Source: Carpediemonas membranifera
Taxonomy: Eukaryota; Fornicata
DNA length: 64,000 nt
Assembly: GCA_019828565.1 (NCBI GenBank)
Contig: JAHDYR010000062.1
Location: 1,302,001 to 1,366,000 of the forward strand
Reading direction: 5' to 3'
Made by a program: the position numbers and the translations under genes. The stretch's first letter is position 1. Each line of letters starts with the position of its first letter. Shown here piece by piece: positions 38,152-49,500 of this stretch. A model generated the notes under the pieces. It had not been told where the DNA came from. It searched no databases and saw nothing but the letters and a program-made list of their open reading frames with translations.

Positions 38152-38541
38152 TGGTAAACGACAATAATGCAGTGCTGTACGTTCAGAGTATTTCCTTGAC
38201 ATGTTTGAAGCCGTTCATCTCGCGCTGGCACCATACAATTGGTGGTCGACGTTGTGGTAGTGTCAAAAGGGAGAACCGCGAGATGTATATACTGTTTCCA
38301 TGGTTTATAGCGAGGTGCTGCTTCGCAGTACCAGCTGCTCCGACCGTCTGGACCAGCCGACTCCCTGGTCGTCTTGCAGGTTGGCCAGAGAACGGGGGCG
38401 ACCTAACTCACCATCCCACTGCATTAGCCGGTCTACGCGGTGCGGTAGGCCAGTGTACATCCCCGTTTGGGGTCCGACAATGGTTGACTCGCCGAAAGTC
38501 GATTCATCCGGCGTAACATTACTTGAAGACAGAACGCGCAG
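38152..38541. other. Intergenic interval, nothing convincing
   Basis: A 390-bp interval. An open frame of ~120 codons crosses it but has no similarity and no promoter element; I regard it as chance. Confidence 0.45.
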
Positions 38542-40367
38542 ATGGTTCACTCAGACGAGCAAGAATCGTCTGTTGCTGACGAATTTGCTTTTTTGCTTAC
38601 CACAGACAATCATCTTGGCGTTCACGAAGGTTCTGCGCTGTATCAGGCACAAGTTGACGATTCCTTCATCGTCTTCGAGGAGATCATGTCTATGGCTGCA
38701 CAACACAACGTGGATGCGATCCTTCATTCCGGGGACATGTTCAACGACGCCTCTCCATCCAAAGAGACGCTCAATCGGACCGCAGAGATCTTCTCGGGCG
38801 GTGTTCGGGGCCAAGCCCGTCTCCTTCACCATGCACTCGAACCCGGACGAAGTATTCGGCCCCGGCATCACCGCCAACTTCCACGACCCGAACCACTGTC
38901 TCAGTGCCGATGTTCGCCATCCACAGCAACCACGACGCCCCCACCGGAGTAGGACAGATTGCAGCCATGGACATCCTCTCCAGTGGCCGCTGGCTCAACT
39001 ACATCGGCAAGACCAACCCCGTGGACGAGATCCACGTCCGGCCCGTGCTCCTGCACAGGGGAGCCGTCCGCGTCGCAGTTTACGGCCTCGGGTACATCCA
39101 CGAGCGCAAGCTGCATGAACTGATGGCCAACGGGAAGGTGGTCTGGGACCCCCCGCCGTCGCCCGGCCACGTCTGCGTGCTCCTCGTCCACCAGAACCGC
39201 CGGGCCCGCAAGGCCAAGTGGTTCCTGGACCCGGCCCACATCCCGCCCTTCACAGACGTCGTGCTGTGGGGCCACGAGCACGACTGCACCTGTCTGCAGA
39301 CCGTAGAGACGCTGAAGCTGCCACAGGGCGGGCGGACGGCGTTCTTGCTCCAGCTGGGGTCGTCCGTCGCGACGTCGCTGTCAGAGGCCGAGGCGGGGCC
39401 CAAGGTCGCGGCCATCTTCAGGGTCCGCATGAGGGACGGCGAGCCCGAGGTCAAGCTCGACGTCCACCGGCTCCGCTGCGTCCGTCCCGTCGTCTTCTCT
39501 GAGCTGGCCATCCCCACAGGCATCACGGAGGCCGCGGCGGTGACCATGGTGGGGGAGACGCTCGAGCGGATGTCCCGGCAGGCCAGCAAGGAGGTCGACC
39601 CCCGTACGACCGTGCCGCTACTGAGGCTCAGGGTGCGACACGACGCCAGCAGGATAGCCGACAACTACGGCCCGATCGTGGCCGAGCTGGCCGGCCGGGG
39701 TCTGCTGATCAACCCCCACAACGCCATCCTGAAGAGCGTCAAGCGGGGCACGACCAAGGACTCCAAGGACAGCGGCCTCATCTCCGCGGACGAGCCCAAG
39801 CTCGAGTACGTGCTGCTGAGGCGTCTCGTCGGCCGGGGCCGGCCGGAGGAGTGTCAGATGAAGCTCGTCCCCGCCTCGATGCTGCTCGAGCGGCACGAGG
39901 TCTTCATGAGCGCCCGGGGCAACCTCGCTGAGCTCGTGCTCAAGCTGGTCGACGAGACCACGGAGGCCATGCGGGAGCGGCTGGACGCCCTGGGCCTGAG
40001 GGATGTTGGGGCCCGGGCGCCGGAGGCCAAGGCCCATGTCGTCGAGGTCGACTCGAGGGCCGCGGAGGTCGGCGAGGACGTCGTTCGGGCAGAGGACGCC
40101 GAGGCCATAGTGGAGGGCGGTGCGGACGATGATGCCCCCGCCCCCGCCCCCAGGACCAGGGTCAGGGTGGGGCGGAGGGAAGAGGTGAAGGCGCCCAAGG
40201 CCAAGGGCACCCAGTCTGTGCCGCAGGTCGGGTCAGACTCAGAGGCGACGCCCGTGAAGCGGAAGGCAACACCGACGCGGACCTCCAAGCGGATCGCCAT
40301 GAGCGGGCAAGGTAAGAAGCTGCCTGCCCTGACCAGCCCGGACTGGGACGAGGAGCTGCTCGGGTGA
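38542..40367 (+). CDS. MRE11: MRE11 double-strand-break nuclease, with two apparent frame breaks
   Basis: The coding text changes frame twice: 38542-38796, about 38798-38902, then 38904-40367. Joined, it gives about 607 residues with the phosphodiesterase motifs in order: TTDNHLG, SGDMFND, then (middle frame) FGAKPVSFTMHSNPDEVFGP and HDPNH, then FAIHSNHDAPTG, LLVHQNR and GHEHDC. The middle frame keeps MRE11-like residues, so the breaks are recent or artefactual. Each is equivalent to one extra base, and no mini-intron signal fits. The C-terminal ~120 residues are disordered and R/K/A-rich. MRE11 starts homologous recombination with RAD50. Confidence 0.85.
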
Positions 40368-40437
40368 GGCCGCAGCGGGGCTATGTAGCTCCCCAGATGT
40401 GTCTGCGAGATTGAATCCTGCGTGGACACTTCTTTTC

Positions 40438-40447
40438 GCAGTTTATG
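40438..40447 (+). promoter_or_regulatory. Core-promoter-like element of EFL1
   Basis: GCAGTTTATG, 34 nt before the ATG at 40482. Confidence 0.5.
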
Positions 40448-40481
40448 CCAAAGAAGATTGGCTGAAGCAACGTAACGAGGG

Positions 40482-43127
40482 ATGCTCAAGCAAGTTCCAG
40501 TAAGATTTGGGCAGCAAAAGAAACCAGATGACATCAGGAATATCTGTATCATTGCGCACGTTGACCATGGCAAGTCTACGCTCACAGACAGCCTTATCTC
40601 GGCCAACGGGCTGATGTCAGCCGGTATGGCCGGTGAGCTGCGTTACATGGACAACAGGCCCGACGAGCAGGACCGCGGGATCACGATGAAGTCCTCAGGC
40701 ATCTCACTCTTCTACCACAAGCGGACGCCAGGGTCAGATGACGCCCAGACGTTCATGTTCAACGTAGTGGACTCCCCCGGCCACGTCGACTTCTCCTCTG
40801 AGGTCTCTGCCGCGATCCGTGTGGCCGACGGCGCGCTCGTGGTGGTCGACGCGGTGGAGGGGCTATGTGTCCAGACCGAGGCCGTGCTGCGGCAGGCGGT
40901 GAACGAAAAGCTGGCGCTGACCCTCTTCATCAACAAGATTGACCGGCTGATCACGGAGCTCGACATGGGTCCTGACGAGATCCAGCTGCAGCTGAGGAAG
41001 GTCGTCCAGTCCGTGAACGCCTACCTCGTCCCCCTCATTCGGGCACACCCGGACGACACGGTCGAGGCCAACGACGTCTTCGACCCCGAGAAGGGCAACG
41101 TCCTGTTCGGGTCTGCCATCCACGGCTGGGCGTTCTCCATCCCGTCCATGGCCGAGATGTGGGCCAGACGCATGGGGTTCTCCGCGGCGGTGCTGCAGAA
41201 GGTGTTGTGGGGCGACTACTCGTTCAATAAGCAAAAGAAGGTCGTCAAGAAACCAGGGGCCAAGACGCTGTTCGAGACTCTTGTCCTCGGGCCAATCTTT
41301 GAGATTTATGACTCAATCAAGAGCGGGGATACGGATCAGATCATCAAGATCACAACTCGGCTCGGAGTCAAAGTCGGATCGAAAGAATTCGGGTCTGCCG
41401 GCCTGACGAAGCGGGTGATGAGCCGATTCCTCCCGCTGGCCATGACGGTCTTCCCCACCCTATTGGAGACCGTGCCCGCGGCGAACCAGCTGAGCCCCGA
41501 CCGCATCGAGCACCTCTTAGGCTCTGAGAACGTCGGGCCGGACGTCACTGGGCTCGGGCACCACTTCGCCCGGTGTGACCCCGAGGACCCGACCGTGGTG
41601 GCGTATGCGGCCAAGCTCTTCGTCCACGGCCGGGACATCGACCTGGGGGAGTCCGTGCTCGACCGGATCCGGAAGTTCGAGCTCCGGGAGTCCGCGGACT
41701 ACGCCGGTGACAAGGCCTCGGCCGACTCCAGCGAGCGGCACATGGCCTTCGTCCGCGTGTTCAGCGGCACTCTCCGTGTCGGACAGACCCTGTTCTCCAC
41801 GGGCCACCACCTGCCCGAGCCCACGGAGGTCAGGGTCGGCGGGCTCTTCGCCATGATGGGCAAGGACGTCGTCCCCGTCCAGGCGGTCCCGGCAGGCCTC
41901 GTGTGCGGCGTCACGGGCATCTCCCACGCGGTGTTCAAGGCGGCGACCCTCGCCTCGAGCCCGGTTGCCCCCCTCACCCCGCCCCCGGTCATGTCCTTCC
42001 CAGTAATCAGGGTCGCCATCGAGCCTGCCCAGGCCGGGGACGCCGCGGAGGTCAAGGACGTCCTGGAGAAGCTCCAGAGGGCCGACCCCACCGTGCAGGT
42101 TAAGTTCGAGCCATCCGGCGAGATGGTCATTGTAGCGAGCGGAGAGGTGCACCTCGGACAGTGTCTCGACGACGTCCGCAGGGCTATGGGCATGAAGGCC
42201 GTGCTGGCATCTGATCCCATTGTGCAGTTTAGGGAGAGTCTGGCGGCCGAGGCGACGTACCAGGAGGCCGTCCTGGAGCACGAGGCGGTGTCTTTCAGGA
42301 TACAGCTGGGGCCTCTCGACAGTGCCGCCATCCAGACCCTCGAGAAGTTCAAGGCGAGGTGCGACGCCCTCGACGCGCCCTCCGTCTTCCACGCGGGCAC
42401 GGGCACGACCAACCCGCTGCCCGATTACCAGGGCAAGCCCGTCATCGCCGTCGGGCCCCAGGGCTGCGGCACGTGCGTGCTGACGAGCGACGTCCCCGCC
42501 CCCGCGGGACTGGTGAAGGGCTTCCTGGCGGCGACGTACCAGGGCCCCGTGTGCCAGGAGAGCATGCACGGCGTCCACGTCCACCTGGCCTCCTTCTCCT
42601 GCGACGACGAGGAGGCCATGACGGGCGCTCTCGTCGGGGCGTTCGGCCAGGCCATCCGCCGCGCCTTCATGGACCACCGCGACCAGGGGACGATCCGACT
42701 CATGGAGCCCATCTACGAGTGCGGCGTCGTCACCTCCCAGACCCATCTCGGCGGTGTCCACACCGTGCTGGCCAAGCGGCGGGCTGTGGTGGAGTTCGAG
42801 GACATGCTCCCCGGCACGATGGACTTCACCGTCCGGGCGGCCCTGCCCGTGGCCGAGTCCTTCGGGTTCACGACAGAGCTCCGCACCAGGACGTCTGGGG
42901 CTGCGATGCCACAGCTGATGTACCGCGGCTACAAGGTGCTGGACGAGGACCCCTACAAGAAGGCCACCGAGGACGAGCTCGAGGAGTGGGGCGAGGAGGG
43001 CTTCGAGGGCCTCGTCAACACCGCAAGGAGGTACGTCAACAGCACCAGACGTAGGAAGGGGTTGTTCGTTGAGGAGGTGCTCGTCGAGGACGCCACCAAG
43101 CAGCGCACCATAGCCAGGAAGAAGTAA
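40482..43127 (+). CDS. EFL1: EFL1/Ria1 ribosome-biogenesis GTPase (EF-2-like)
   Basis: An 881-residue EF-2-family GTPase. G motifs are AHVDHGKS, RGITM, DSPGHVD and NKID. It is EFL1 rather than EF-2 because of GELRYMDNRPDEQDRGITMK, the WGDYSFNKQKKVVKK block, LPVAESFGFTTELRTRTSG, and the end ARRYVNSTRRRKGLFVEE...KQRT. EFL1, with SBDS, releases eIF6 from late 60S subunits. It lacks the diphthamide loop of EF-2. It is shorter than human EFL1 (1,120) because the domain II insertion is nearly absent. Confidence 0.95.
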   Translation: MLKQVPVRFGQQKKPDDIRNICIIAHVDHGKSTLTDSLISANGLMSAGMAGELRYMDNRPDEQDRGITMKSSGISLFYHKRTPGSDDAQTFMFNVVDSPGHVDFSSEVSAAIRVADGALVVVDAVEGLCVQTEAVLRQAVNEKLALTLFINKIDRLITELDMGPDEIQLQLRKVVQSVNAYLVPLIRAHPDDTVEANDVFDPEKGNVLFGSAIHGWAFSIPSMAEMWARRMGFSAAVLQKVLWGDYSFNKQKKVVKKPGAKTLFETLVLGPIFEIYDSIKSGDTDQIIKITTRLGVKVGSKEFGSAGLTKRVMSRFLPLAMTVFPTLLETVPAANQLSPDRIEHLLGSENVGPDVTGLGHHFARCDPEDPTVVAYAAKLFVHGRDIDLGESVLDRIRKFELRESADYAGDKASADSSERHMAFVRVFSGTLRVGQTLFSTGHHLPEPTEVRVGGLFAMMGKDVVPVQAVPAGLVCGVTGISHAVFKAATLASSPVAPLTPPPVMSFPVIRVAIEPAQAGDAAEVKDVLEKLQRADPTVQVKFEPSGEMVIVASGEVHLGQCLDDVRRAMGMKAVLASDPIVQFRESLAAEATYQEAVLEHEAVSFRIQLGPLDSAAIQTLEKFKARCDALDAPSVFHAGTGTTNPLPDYQGKPVIAVGPQGCGTCVLTSDVPAPAGLVKGFLAATYQGPVCQESMHGVHVHLASFSCDDEEAMTGALVGAFGQAIRRAFMDHRDQGTIRLMEPIYECGVVTSQTHLGGVHTVLAKRRAVVEFEDMLPGTMDFTVRAALPVAESFGFTTELRTRTSGAAMPQLMYRGYKVLDEDPYKKATEDELEEWGEEGFEGLVNTARRYVNSTRRRKGLFVEEVLVEDATKQRTIARKK

Positions 43128-43469
43128 ACATCCGGATTGAGTAGGATTGAGTGGTGCGGATTTTAATACTTGTTTTCACTGCATAAACCCAGTGACGTAT
43201 GAGGCACCCGGGATGTGGGTCTGGGAAGCATTGGCGGCCCATATCTGACCCACTCTGGATGGCCTCCATGTGGGCAGCGGCCATAGCCGACTCGAATTGG
43301 CGTTTGGCGTTTGTATAGTTTAATGCCTATTGATTGAACCACTCAATGCTAATGGCGCACGAGACCACAACCAGGCTCCAGCGGGCTACAGATTCGTCCT
43401 GTAACGCCATTGCAGAGTGGTGACCGCTTGACTGACCCTCCCCGACCAATCGTGACCGTTCCTTAACGT
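43128..43469. other. Intergenic interval, nothing recognised
   Basis: A 342-bp interval. A short direct repeat GGATTGAGT occurs twice at 43134-43151, just after EFL1. No gene is supported. Confidence 0.45.
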
Positions 43470-43480
43470 GCACTTTTCAC
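43470..43480 (+). promoter_or_regulatory. Possible core-promoter element of the HECT gene
   Basis: GCACTTTTCAC, a weaker variant, 10 nt before the ATG at 43491. Confidence 0.35.
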
Positions 43481-43490
43481 ATTCGCACGG

Positions 43491-46166
43491 ATGATGAGCA
43501 TCATTGTGGTCGTGCTCTTGACGTTCTTCATTGTACATACGAACGCTGATATCTACGAGTATAGCGACATTGTCCTTCCATGCGCTGATGCATCATATTT
43601 TTCGGCAAATGGACTCGTTTTATCCATTGGAGGGCAATGCGCTGGATCATATACCCCATATTCCATTGTTCCCAGCACTTCTGGCCACAATAATAACATC
43701 CAGGACATTTCTGGCGAAATTTACGTCACAAACGCTCTCTTCACCGCCACCAGCCGAGCTATCGTCCTCGGGTCGACCACCGCAGCGTGTAACACTTCCA
43801 CCGTAGCCGTCTGCACGGACGGCCCGAAGATAGTAGAGGCCACGCTCGAGACGTGCGCCACCTCCCACTCGGGAACGACGATGGCGACAACGGCCGTCCT
43901 CCACGACGGGGGGGTCGGCTACTCAGCGCTGCTGTACGACGGCTCGCTGTACTTTGTCGGCGGGACTGATAGCAGTGCGACACCTGTGTCATCTGTCACC
44001 ATCGTGGACCCTGACACGATGGTCCAGACGTCCGGCCCAACCCTGCCGGACCCCAGGGCCGGGGGAGCGGCAGAGGTGCTGGACGGCAAGATCCTGTACT
44101 GCGGCGGGCAGACTGTGGACGCGACACAGTCGTTCTGTCTCTCCATGGACGGCACGAGCTGGGACGCCGTGCCAACACACTTTGCCACCGACCCGGATGC
44201 CACCTTCTCGCTGCTCGCACTTGACACACAGACGGTTGTCTTCTTCTCGTCCGTCTCGCAGGTCTGTGTGCTAGTGTCGAGCAAGCTGCAATGCGAGAAC
44301 TGGTACATGCCCCCGCCCCTGGAGGCCTTCTACCCCATCCCGGTGTCTGAATCAGCCCTCTATCTCTTTGGAACAGGCCCGGGCAACGCCATATTCCCCC
44401 CTGTCTCAGTGATCCTAAACTGCACCAACTGTAGCGGCAGCTGCTTCTACGGTGCGTGCATGTGCGCGACGGCCCACTGCGGACCGACGTGCACTGGCGA
44501 TAACGCGCTGTGGGTGACGCTCGGCTCTGTCTGGCTTCCCGTGTTCGCCCTGGCCCTGGCCCTCCTGTGCCCCCTGTTCATATGCGCCAACATCTCGATC
44601 CAGTGCATGATCCCGACCCAGTTCACCCTTCTTTTTATCAGCCCCATTTTTTTTGTGATGGGTTTTGTCTGGACTGACCTTCTCTTCCTCGTTCTCCTCG
44701 TCATCGCGCTGGTTTGGGTGCCGTTCAAGATGATGATCGCCCACTTCGGCGGAACATGGTCGTATCTTTTCCTCGTCGCGTTTTGCGGCGACCTTGTCAT
44801 CTTCCTCATCCACATCCTGTCGCTCACCCTCACCATGGGCGCAGACGCCTCGTTCAACGCTGAGACGCTCTCATCTTTCTCCAGGAGGGTTGCGCTACTC
44901 GCTATCAGCTTCTCAGCGGTACTCGCGATCTTCACAGCCCTTGCGTTCCTGATCCGACTCGACCAGACCATCTGGCAGAAGCGCATCATGTTCCGGACGT
45001 GTTTCCGGGACGTTGATACTGTGTCGCGTGCTGGGTTCCTTATTCGACACCAGTCCCTCCCGGTCAAGCGGGCTTACCTCAAGTACCAGGTGCTCCGCGT
45101 CCGCCCCCCAGGGACCCCCAAGGACGTCATCAGGGCAGATAGAGATGACCCGCTGGCTGCATGCCAGGCGATGGTCTCTGCCACTAAGCTGAAGATCCGC
45201 CGTACGATGGTTGTCCTGTTTTCAGGGGAGGTCGGCATCGATGCGGGCGGCCTGTCACGCGAGTTCCTTCGAATGGTCGTGACCAAGCTGCTTGCTGACG
45301 GGGCCGTGCTCGAGATGAGGCCTGGTGGGTACTACGCCGCCCCTGGCCCACTGACGAGCGACGCTGAGGATCAGTGCACGCTGCTGGGGATCCTGCTCGG
45401 CCGGGCACTCATCGACGGCCACGTGCTGCCCCTGAACGCGTCCCATACCCTGTATCGTGTGCTGTTGGGTCATAAGATTGTCCCCGGCGACCTCAAGGCC
45501 GTGGATGCCGAGCTCTACAGTCAGATCGAGTCACTGAAGCACATCACAGAGCTCGAAAAGCTCGGCCTCTTCTTCGTCGACGACCAGGATCCCGAGCACC
45601 CCGTCGACCTCGTCAGAAACGGCGGCAGCACCCTTGTTACCGACGCCACCGTTCACCGTTTCGTCCGACTTAAGACGATGGCCCTGCTGACCGGGGCCTA
45701 CAGGCAGGAGCGGCTGGCACTGATCCGTGCCGGGTGGAGCCGTGTGGTGTCGCCCATCGACATGACCATCTTCATCGCCATGGACCTGGCGTTGCTGCTC
45801 GAGGGCGGGGTTTCAATCGACATTCACGACTGGCGCAAGCACACGATCTACACCAACGGCTACACCGCACACTGTGATGCGATCGTGTGGTTCTGGCGGG
45901 CCATCGAGGACCTCACCCAGGAGGAGAGGAAGGCTGTCATCCGCTTCGTCACGGGGAACGCCTCTGTGCCGGCCTCAGGGTTCGCAGGCCTCCCCGGGCG
46001 AGTCAAGTTTGAGGTCACCAAAGGCAAGCCCGGAAGGCTGCCTGAGGCCCACGCATGCTTCAACGCCCTGGTTTTGGCGGAACCATCAAGCGAGGCTGAC
46101 GTGCTGGATCAGATACGGTGGATCCTGGAACTAGACCCGGATTCACTTGGGTTCCATCTCTCGTGA
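43491..46166 (+). CDS. Multi-pass membrane HECT-type E3 ubiquitin ligase with Kelch-like ectodomain
   Basis: An 891-residue protein in three parts. (1) A signal peptide (residues 1-19), then a lumenal region with Kelch-like blades (ALLYDGSLYFVGGTD; EVLDGKILYCGGQT) and a Cys-rich EGF-like stretch (residues ~310-335). (2) Five or six hydrophobic segments between ~345 and 500. (3) A cytosolic HECT domain (about 535-891) with GIDAGGLSREF, LLGRALIDG and the catalytic cysteine C856 in LPEAHACFNAL, 35 residues from the end as usual. It would transfer ubiquitin at a membrane. I know of no described HECT ligase with this layout. Confidence 0.85.
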   Translation: MMSIIVVVLLTFFIVHTNADIYEYSDIVLPCADASYFSANGLVLSIGGQCAGSYTPYSIVPSTSGHNNNIQDISGEIYVTNALFTATSRAIVLGSTTAACNTSTVAVCTDGPKIVEATLETCATSHSGTTMATTAVLHDGGVGYSALLYDGSLYFVGGTDSSATPVSSVTIVDPDTMVQTSGPTLPDPRAGGAAEVLDGKILYCGGQTVDATQSFCLSMDGTSWDAVPTHFATDPDATFSLLALDTQTVVFFSSVSQVCVLVSSKLQCENWYMPPPLEAFYPIPVSESALYLFGTGPGNAIFPPVSVILNCTNCSGSCFYGACMCATAHCGPTCTGDNALWVTLGSVWLPVFALALALLCPLFICANISIQCMIPTQFTLLFISPIFFVMGFVWTDLLFLVLLVIALVWVPFKMMIAHFGGTWSYLFLVAFCGDLVIFLIHILSLTLTMGADASFNAETLSSFSRRVALLAISFSAVLAIFTALAFLIRLDQTIWQKRIMFRTCFRDVDTVSRAGFLIRHQSLPVKRAYLKYQVLRVRPPGTPKDVIRADRDDPLAACQAMVSATKLKIRRTMVVLFSGEVGIDAGGLSREFLRMVVTKLLADGAVLEMRPGGYYAAPGPLTSDAEDQCTLLGILLGRALIDGHVLPLNASHTLYRVLLGHKIVPGDLKAVDAELYSQIESLKHITELEKLGLFFVDDQDPEHPVDLVRNGGSTLVTDATVHRFVRLKTMALLTGAYRQERLALIRAGWSRVVSPIDMTIFIAMDLALLLEGGVSIDIHDWRKHTIYTNGYTAHCDAIVWFWRAIEDLTQEERKAVIRFVTGNASVPASGFAGLPGRVKFEVTKGKPGRLPEAHACFNALVLAEPSSEADVLDQIRWILELDPDSLGFHLS

Positions 46167-46497
46167 TTGAATCAGTATGCCAGTTTCAGGACAACTGAGT
46201 TGAGCTTTGTTTTAAGATTTGAGCGAGATCGCCTAAATGTTTTTGTCAGATTTGCTATCGCATGCTGTCAGAAGCATTGCAAACCCTAGCTGACCATTCC
46301 TATGTATTAGGGTGGCAGGTCTCATTTGATGCTCTCAGATCACACCTCTTCGATTCAGGCAAGAAAAAGAGATTCAAAGGAGATTCGCACGAAGTCATGG
46401 GGTAGACAGGAAAAGAATGCGGTACCCCGTCAGAAATCACGTTCGAATCACGTTTCTCGCACTCCTGCCAAGAGTGCCCGGATCATCGAATCACAGT
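46167..46497. other. Intergenic interval, nothing recognised
   Basis: About 331 bp, somewhat AT-richer than the genes. No frame with similarity or an upstream promoter element. Confidence 0.45.
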
Positions 46498-46508
46498 GCA
46501 GCTTATGG
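46498..46508 (+). promoter_or_regulatory. Core-promoter-like element of the ABCC gene
   Basis: GCAGCTTATGG. It overlaps an in-frame ATG (46505), so the next ATG (46523) is the more likely start. Confidence 0.45.
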
Positions 46509-46522
46509 CAAGCGAGGTTGCA

Positions 46523-49500
46523 ATGCGCCCCAACAACGAACCGGCATGGTGGAACATTCCCGTACGGTTCACGTTTCAGTGGCTCGATAAGATTGTATTT
46601 ACTGGCCGCAGGCGACAGCTCACCGAGGATGACCTGTACGAGCTCAAGCCCGAGTTCCTGAGCGCTGATTCGGCTACAAAGCTCGAGGCGCGTCTTGCGA
46701 AGACAAAGGGCCCCGCGCGCCTTCATCGTGCGATTCTGACAAGCTTCTGCATCCCTTTCCTGTTCGCGGGTTTCTTCAAGCTGGTGCACGACATCTGCAT
46801 GTTCATCGCTCCGATGATGATCCCCACCTGGGTCAGCTACATCGAGGAGCTCCAGGCGGACAAGTCGTGGAGCCGCGTCTGGGTTGGCCTTCTTCTGGCG
46901 CTCGTGCTGCTCCTCAACTACATTATCCAGTCGTTCTGCCTCAACCAGTACTTCTTCATAGTACAGCGGACGGGGCTCAAGGTCCGCACTGCCCTGTCAC
47001 ACGCCGTCTACCGCAAGACCACCCGCGTGAGTGAGTCCATCCGGCAGCGGTCGTCGACGGGTAAGCTGGTCAACCTCCTCTTCACTGACACTCAGCGCAT
47101 ACAGACGGTATTCAATTTCATGCACCTCATCTGGAGTTCACCGTTCCAGATCATTGTCGCACTCACCCTGCTCAGCTACTCCATCGGCCCCGCCGGCCTC
47201 GCTGGTGTCGCCGTCATGATCCTCATGATTCCTGTGAACTCCAAGCTCGGCAAGGTCATGATCACCTTCCGGCGCCGCATTCTGAACGTCACAGACGAGC
47301 GAGTGCGGCAGATGGGCGAGGGGCTCAACGGCATGCGGATCCTCAAGATGACTGCGTGGGAACTACGGTACGCCGACAGGGTCAAGCGCACCCGAATGAA
47401 GGAGGTCGGCTGGCTGCTCCGGATCGCCGTGCTCCAGTCCGTGATCTGGTTCATCTCATGGTCGAGCCCCATCCTCGTCACTGTCGCGACGTTCATCGTG
47501 TTCGCTATGATTCCCGGCAACGAGCTGACCACCTCGTCCGCTTTCGTCACCCTTAACCTGCTCAAGTCGATGCAGTTTAGCGTCCAGTTCATTCCCACCC
47601 TCATCAGCATGCTGGCGACTGCCCAGGTCAGCATGAAGCGTATCTACGGGTATCTGGACCTCCCTGAGGTCTCATCCAAGGTCACCGAGGACCCAGAGGA
47701 CCCCAACGCCATCACAGTGCAGGGTGGGCCCTCGTTCTCGTTCGAGGCGGAGAACGAGGGCGAAAAGATCGACTCCCTCATCGCGGACATGGAGAAGAAG
47801 CGCCGCACCCTCAAGGACAGATTGCTGCGCCGCAACAAGGAGAGGCAGAAGCACGCCAGCGGCACCGCGACCCCGTCCCGGAAGGCAACGAGCACGATCC
47901 TCCACGACATCAACATCGCCGTCCCCCGCGGCCAGATGACGGCGATCACGGGCAGCGTCGGCAGCGGCAAGAGCGCGCTGCTGTCCGCCGTGCTGGGGGA
48001 GATGCGGCTCATCCCGGGCGAGACGGGACCTGTCGTGAATGTCAACGGCATGGTCGCCTTTGCCTCCCAGTCTGCGTGGATCGCTAATAAGACGCTGCGG
48101 GAGAACATCCTATTCGACCGGCCCTACGACAAGGAACTGTACCGCAAAGTCATCTGGGCGTCGTGCCTGGCGGACGATATCTCCCAGTTCGAGTCCGGGG
48201 ACCAGGTTGAGATCGGCGAGAAGGGCATCAACCTCTCCGGCGGGCAGAAGCAGCGCGTGGCCATCGCCCGGGCTCTATACTCCATCCAGGACCGCGACAT
48301 CTTCATCTTCGACGACCCCCTCGCCGCCGTCGACGCCCACGTCGCCAAGCGCCTCTTCGCCCGTGCCTTCAAGACGCTCCTCAAGGGCAAGACGGTCATC
48401 CTCGTGACACACCAGGAGCAGTACGTGCCTCGCTGCGACCACCTCGTCCATATGGCCCAGGGGCGGGTCGTGGAGTCGTCCCCGGTCGCTAGACTGCGGG
48501 AGGAGGGCCGGCTTGGGCAGTTTGTGTCGGTCAAGACAGACGCGGATGATGACGTGATTGTCACTCCCGAGGACATCGACCTCGACGCCGACTATATGCA
48601 GACGGACATGCACGACGAGAGCGCCGCCGCAGCCCAGGCCAAGGGCAAGCTGATGACTGTCGAGACCTCCGAGACCGGAGCCGTGTCGGTCCGGATCATT
48701 CTGAAGTACCTGATGTCCATGGGCGGCGTTGGCGCCCTCCTGCTGACGGTGCTGGTTTACGGGTTGGGCCAGGCGTCCAACCTCAGCATCGACCTGGTAC
48801 TGTCGTACTGGTCCAGCGCCTCGCAGGACTACTTCTGGTACTGTCTCGCCGGTTACGTCGGGGCAGCCCTCTTCGCCATCCTCTGCATCTTCCTCCGCAA
48901 CATCGTCACGTCCATGCTGACGCTGCGGGCGTCGTACAAGCTCCACAGCAAGATGCTCGACAGCGTCATGCGGGCCCCAATGAGTCTGTTCGAGGTCACC
49001 CCGACCGGCCGCATTCTCAACCGGTTCTCGAAGGACGTCGACGCCCTCGACTCGTCGATGCCCAACTCATGGGCCAGCCTCATGGCAATGGTCAGCGGGG
49101 TCGTCGTCAACTTCATCACACTCGTCGTGCTCAACTTCTTCTTCATAATCCCGCTCGTCCCCATCCTCATCGTCTATGTCGCCATCCTCCAGCTGTTCCG
49201 GGCTTCTGCTCGCATGCTCAAGCGTATGGACAGCACCACGAGGTCTCCTGTCTTCGCCCAGTTCGAAGAGACGCTGGCGGGCCTCACCACCATCAGGGCC
49301 TTCAAGGTGTCCGACCGCTTCGTCCACAACAACGCCGAGGCCGTCGACCGTAACAACCGCGCGCTGTACACCCAGACCATCCTCCTCCGCTGGCTCGCCC
49401 TCCGCCTTGAGATCCTCGGCTCCTTCATCGTCTTCTTCGTCGCCATGTGCGGGTCCATCATCGCGCCCCTCGACATCGTCGCGGCGTCCCTCTTCGCGCT

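Noticed and set aside
38148-38516. 122-codon open frame between the serpin and MRE11
   Set aside because: No promoter element, unusual codon use, no similarity.
38780-38905. Mini-introns as explanation for the MRE11 frame changes
   Set aside because: A 28-nt removal would give the right frame shift, but no GT...T-H-A-Y-H-C-A-G pair exists here and removal would delete conserved residues.
41517-42761. Long antisense frame within EFL1
   Set aside because: The sense strand has unmistakable EFL1 motifs; the antisense text is G/V/D/H-rich without similarity.
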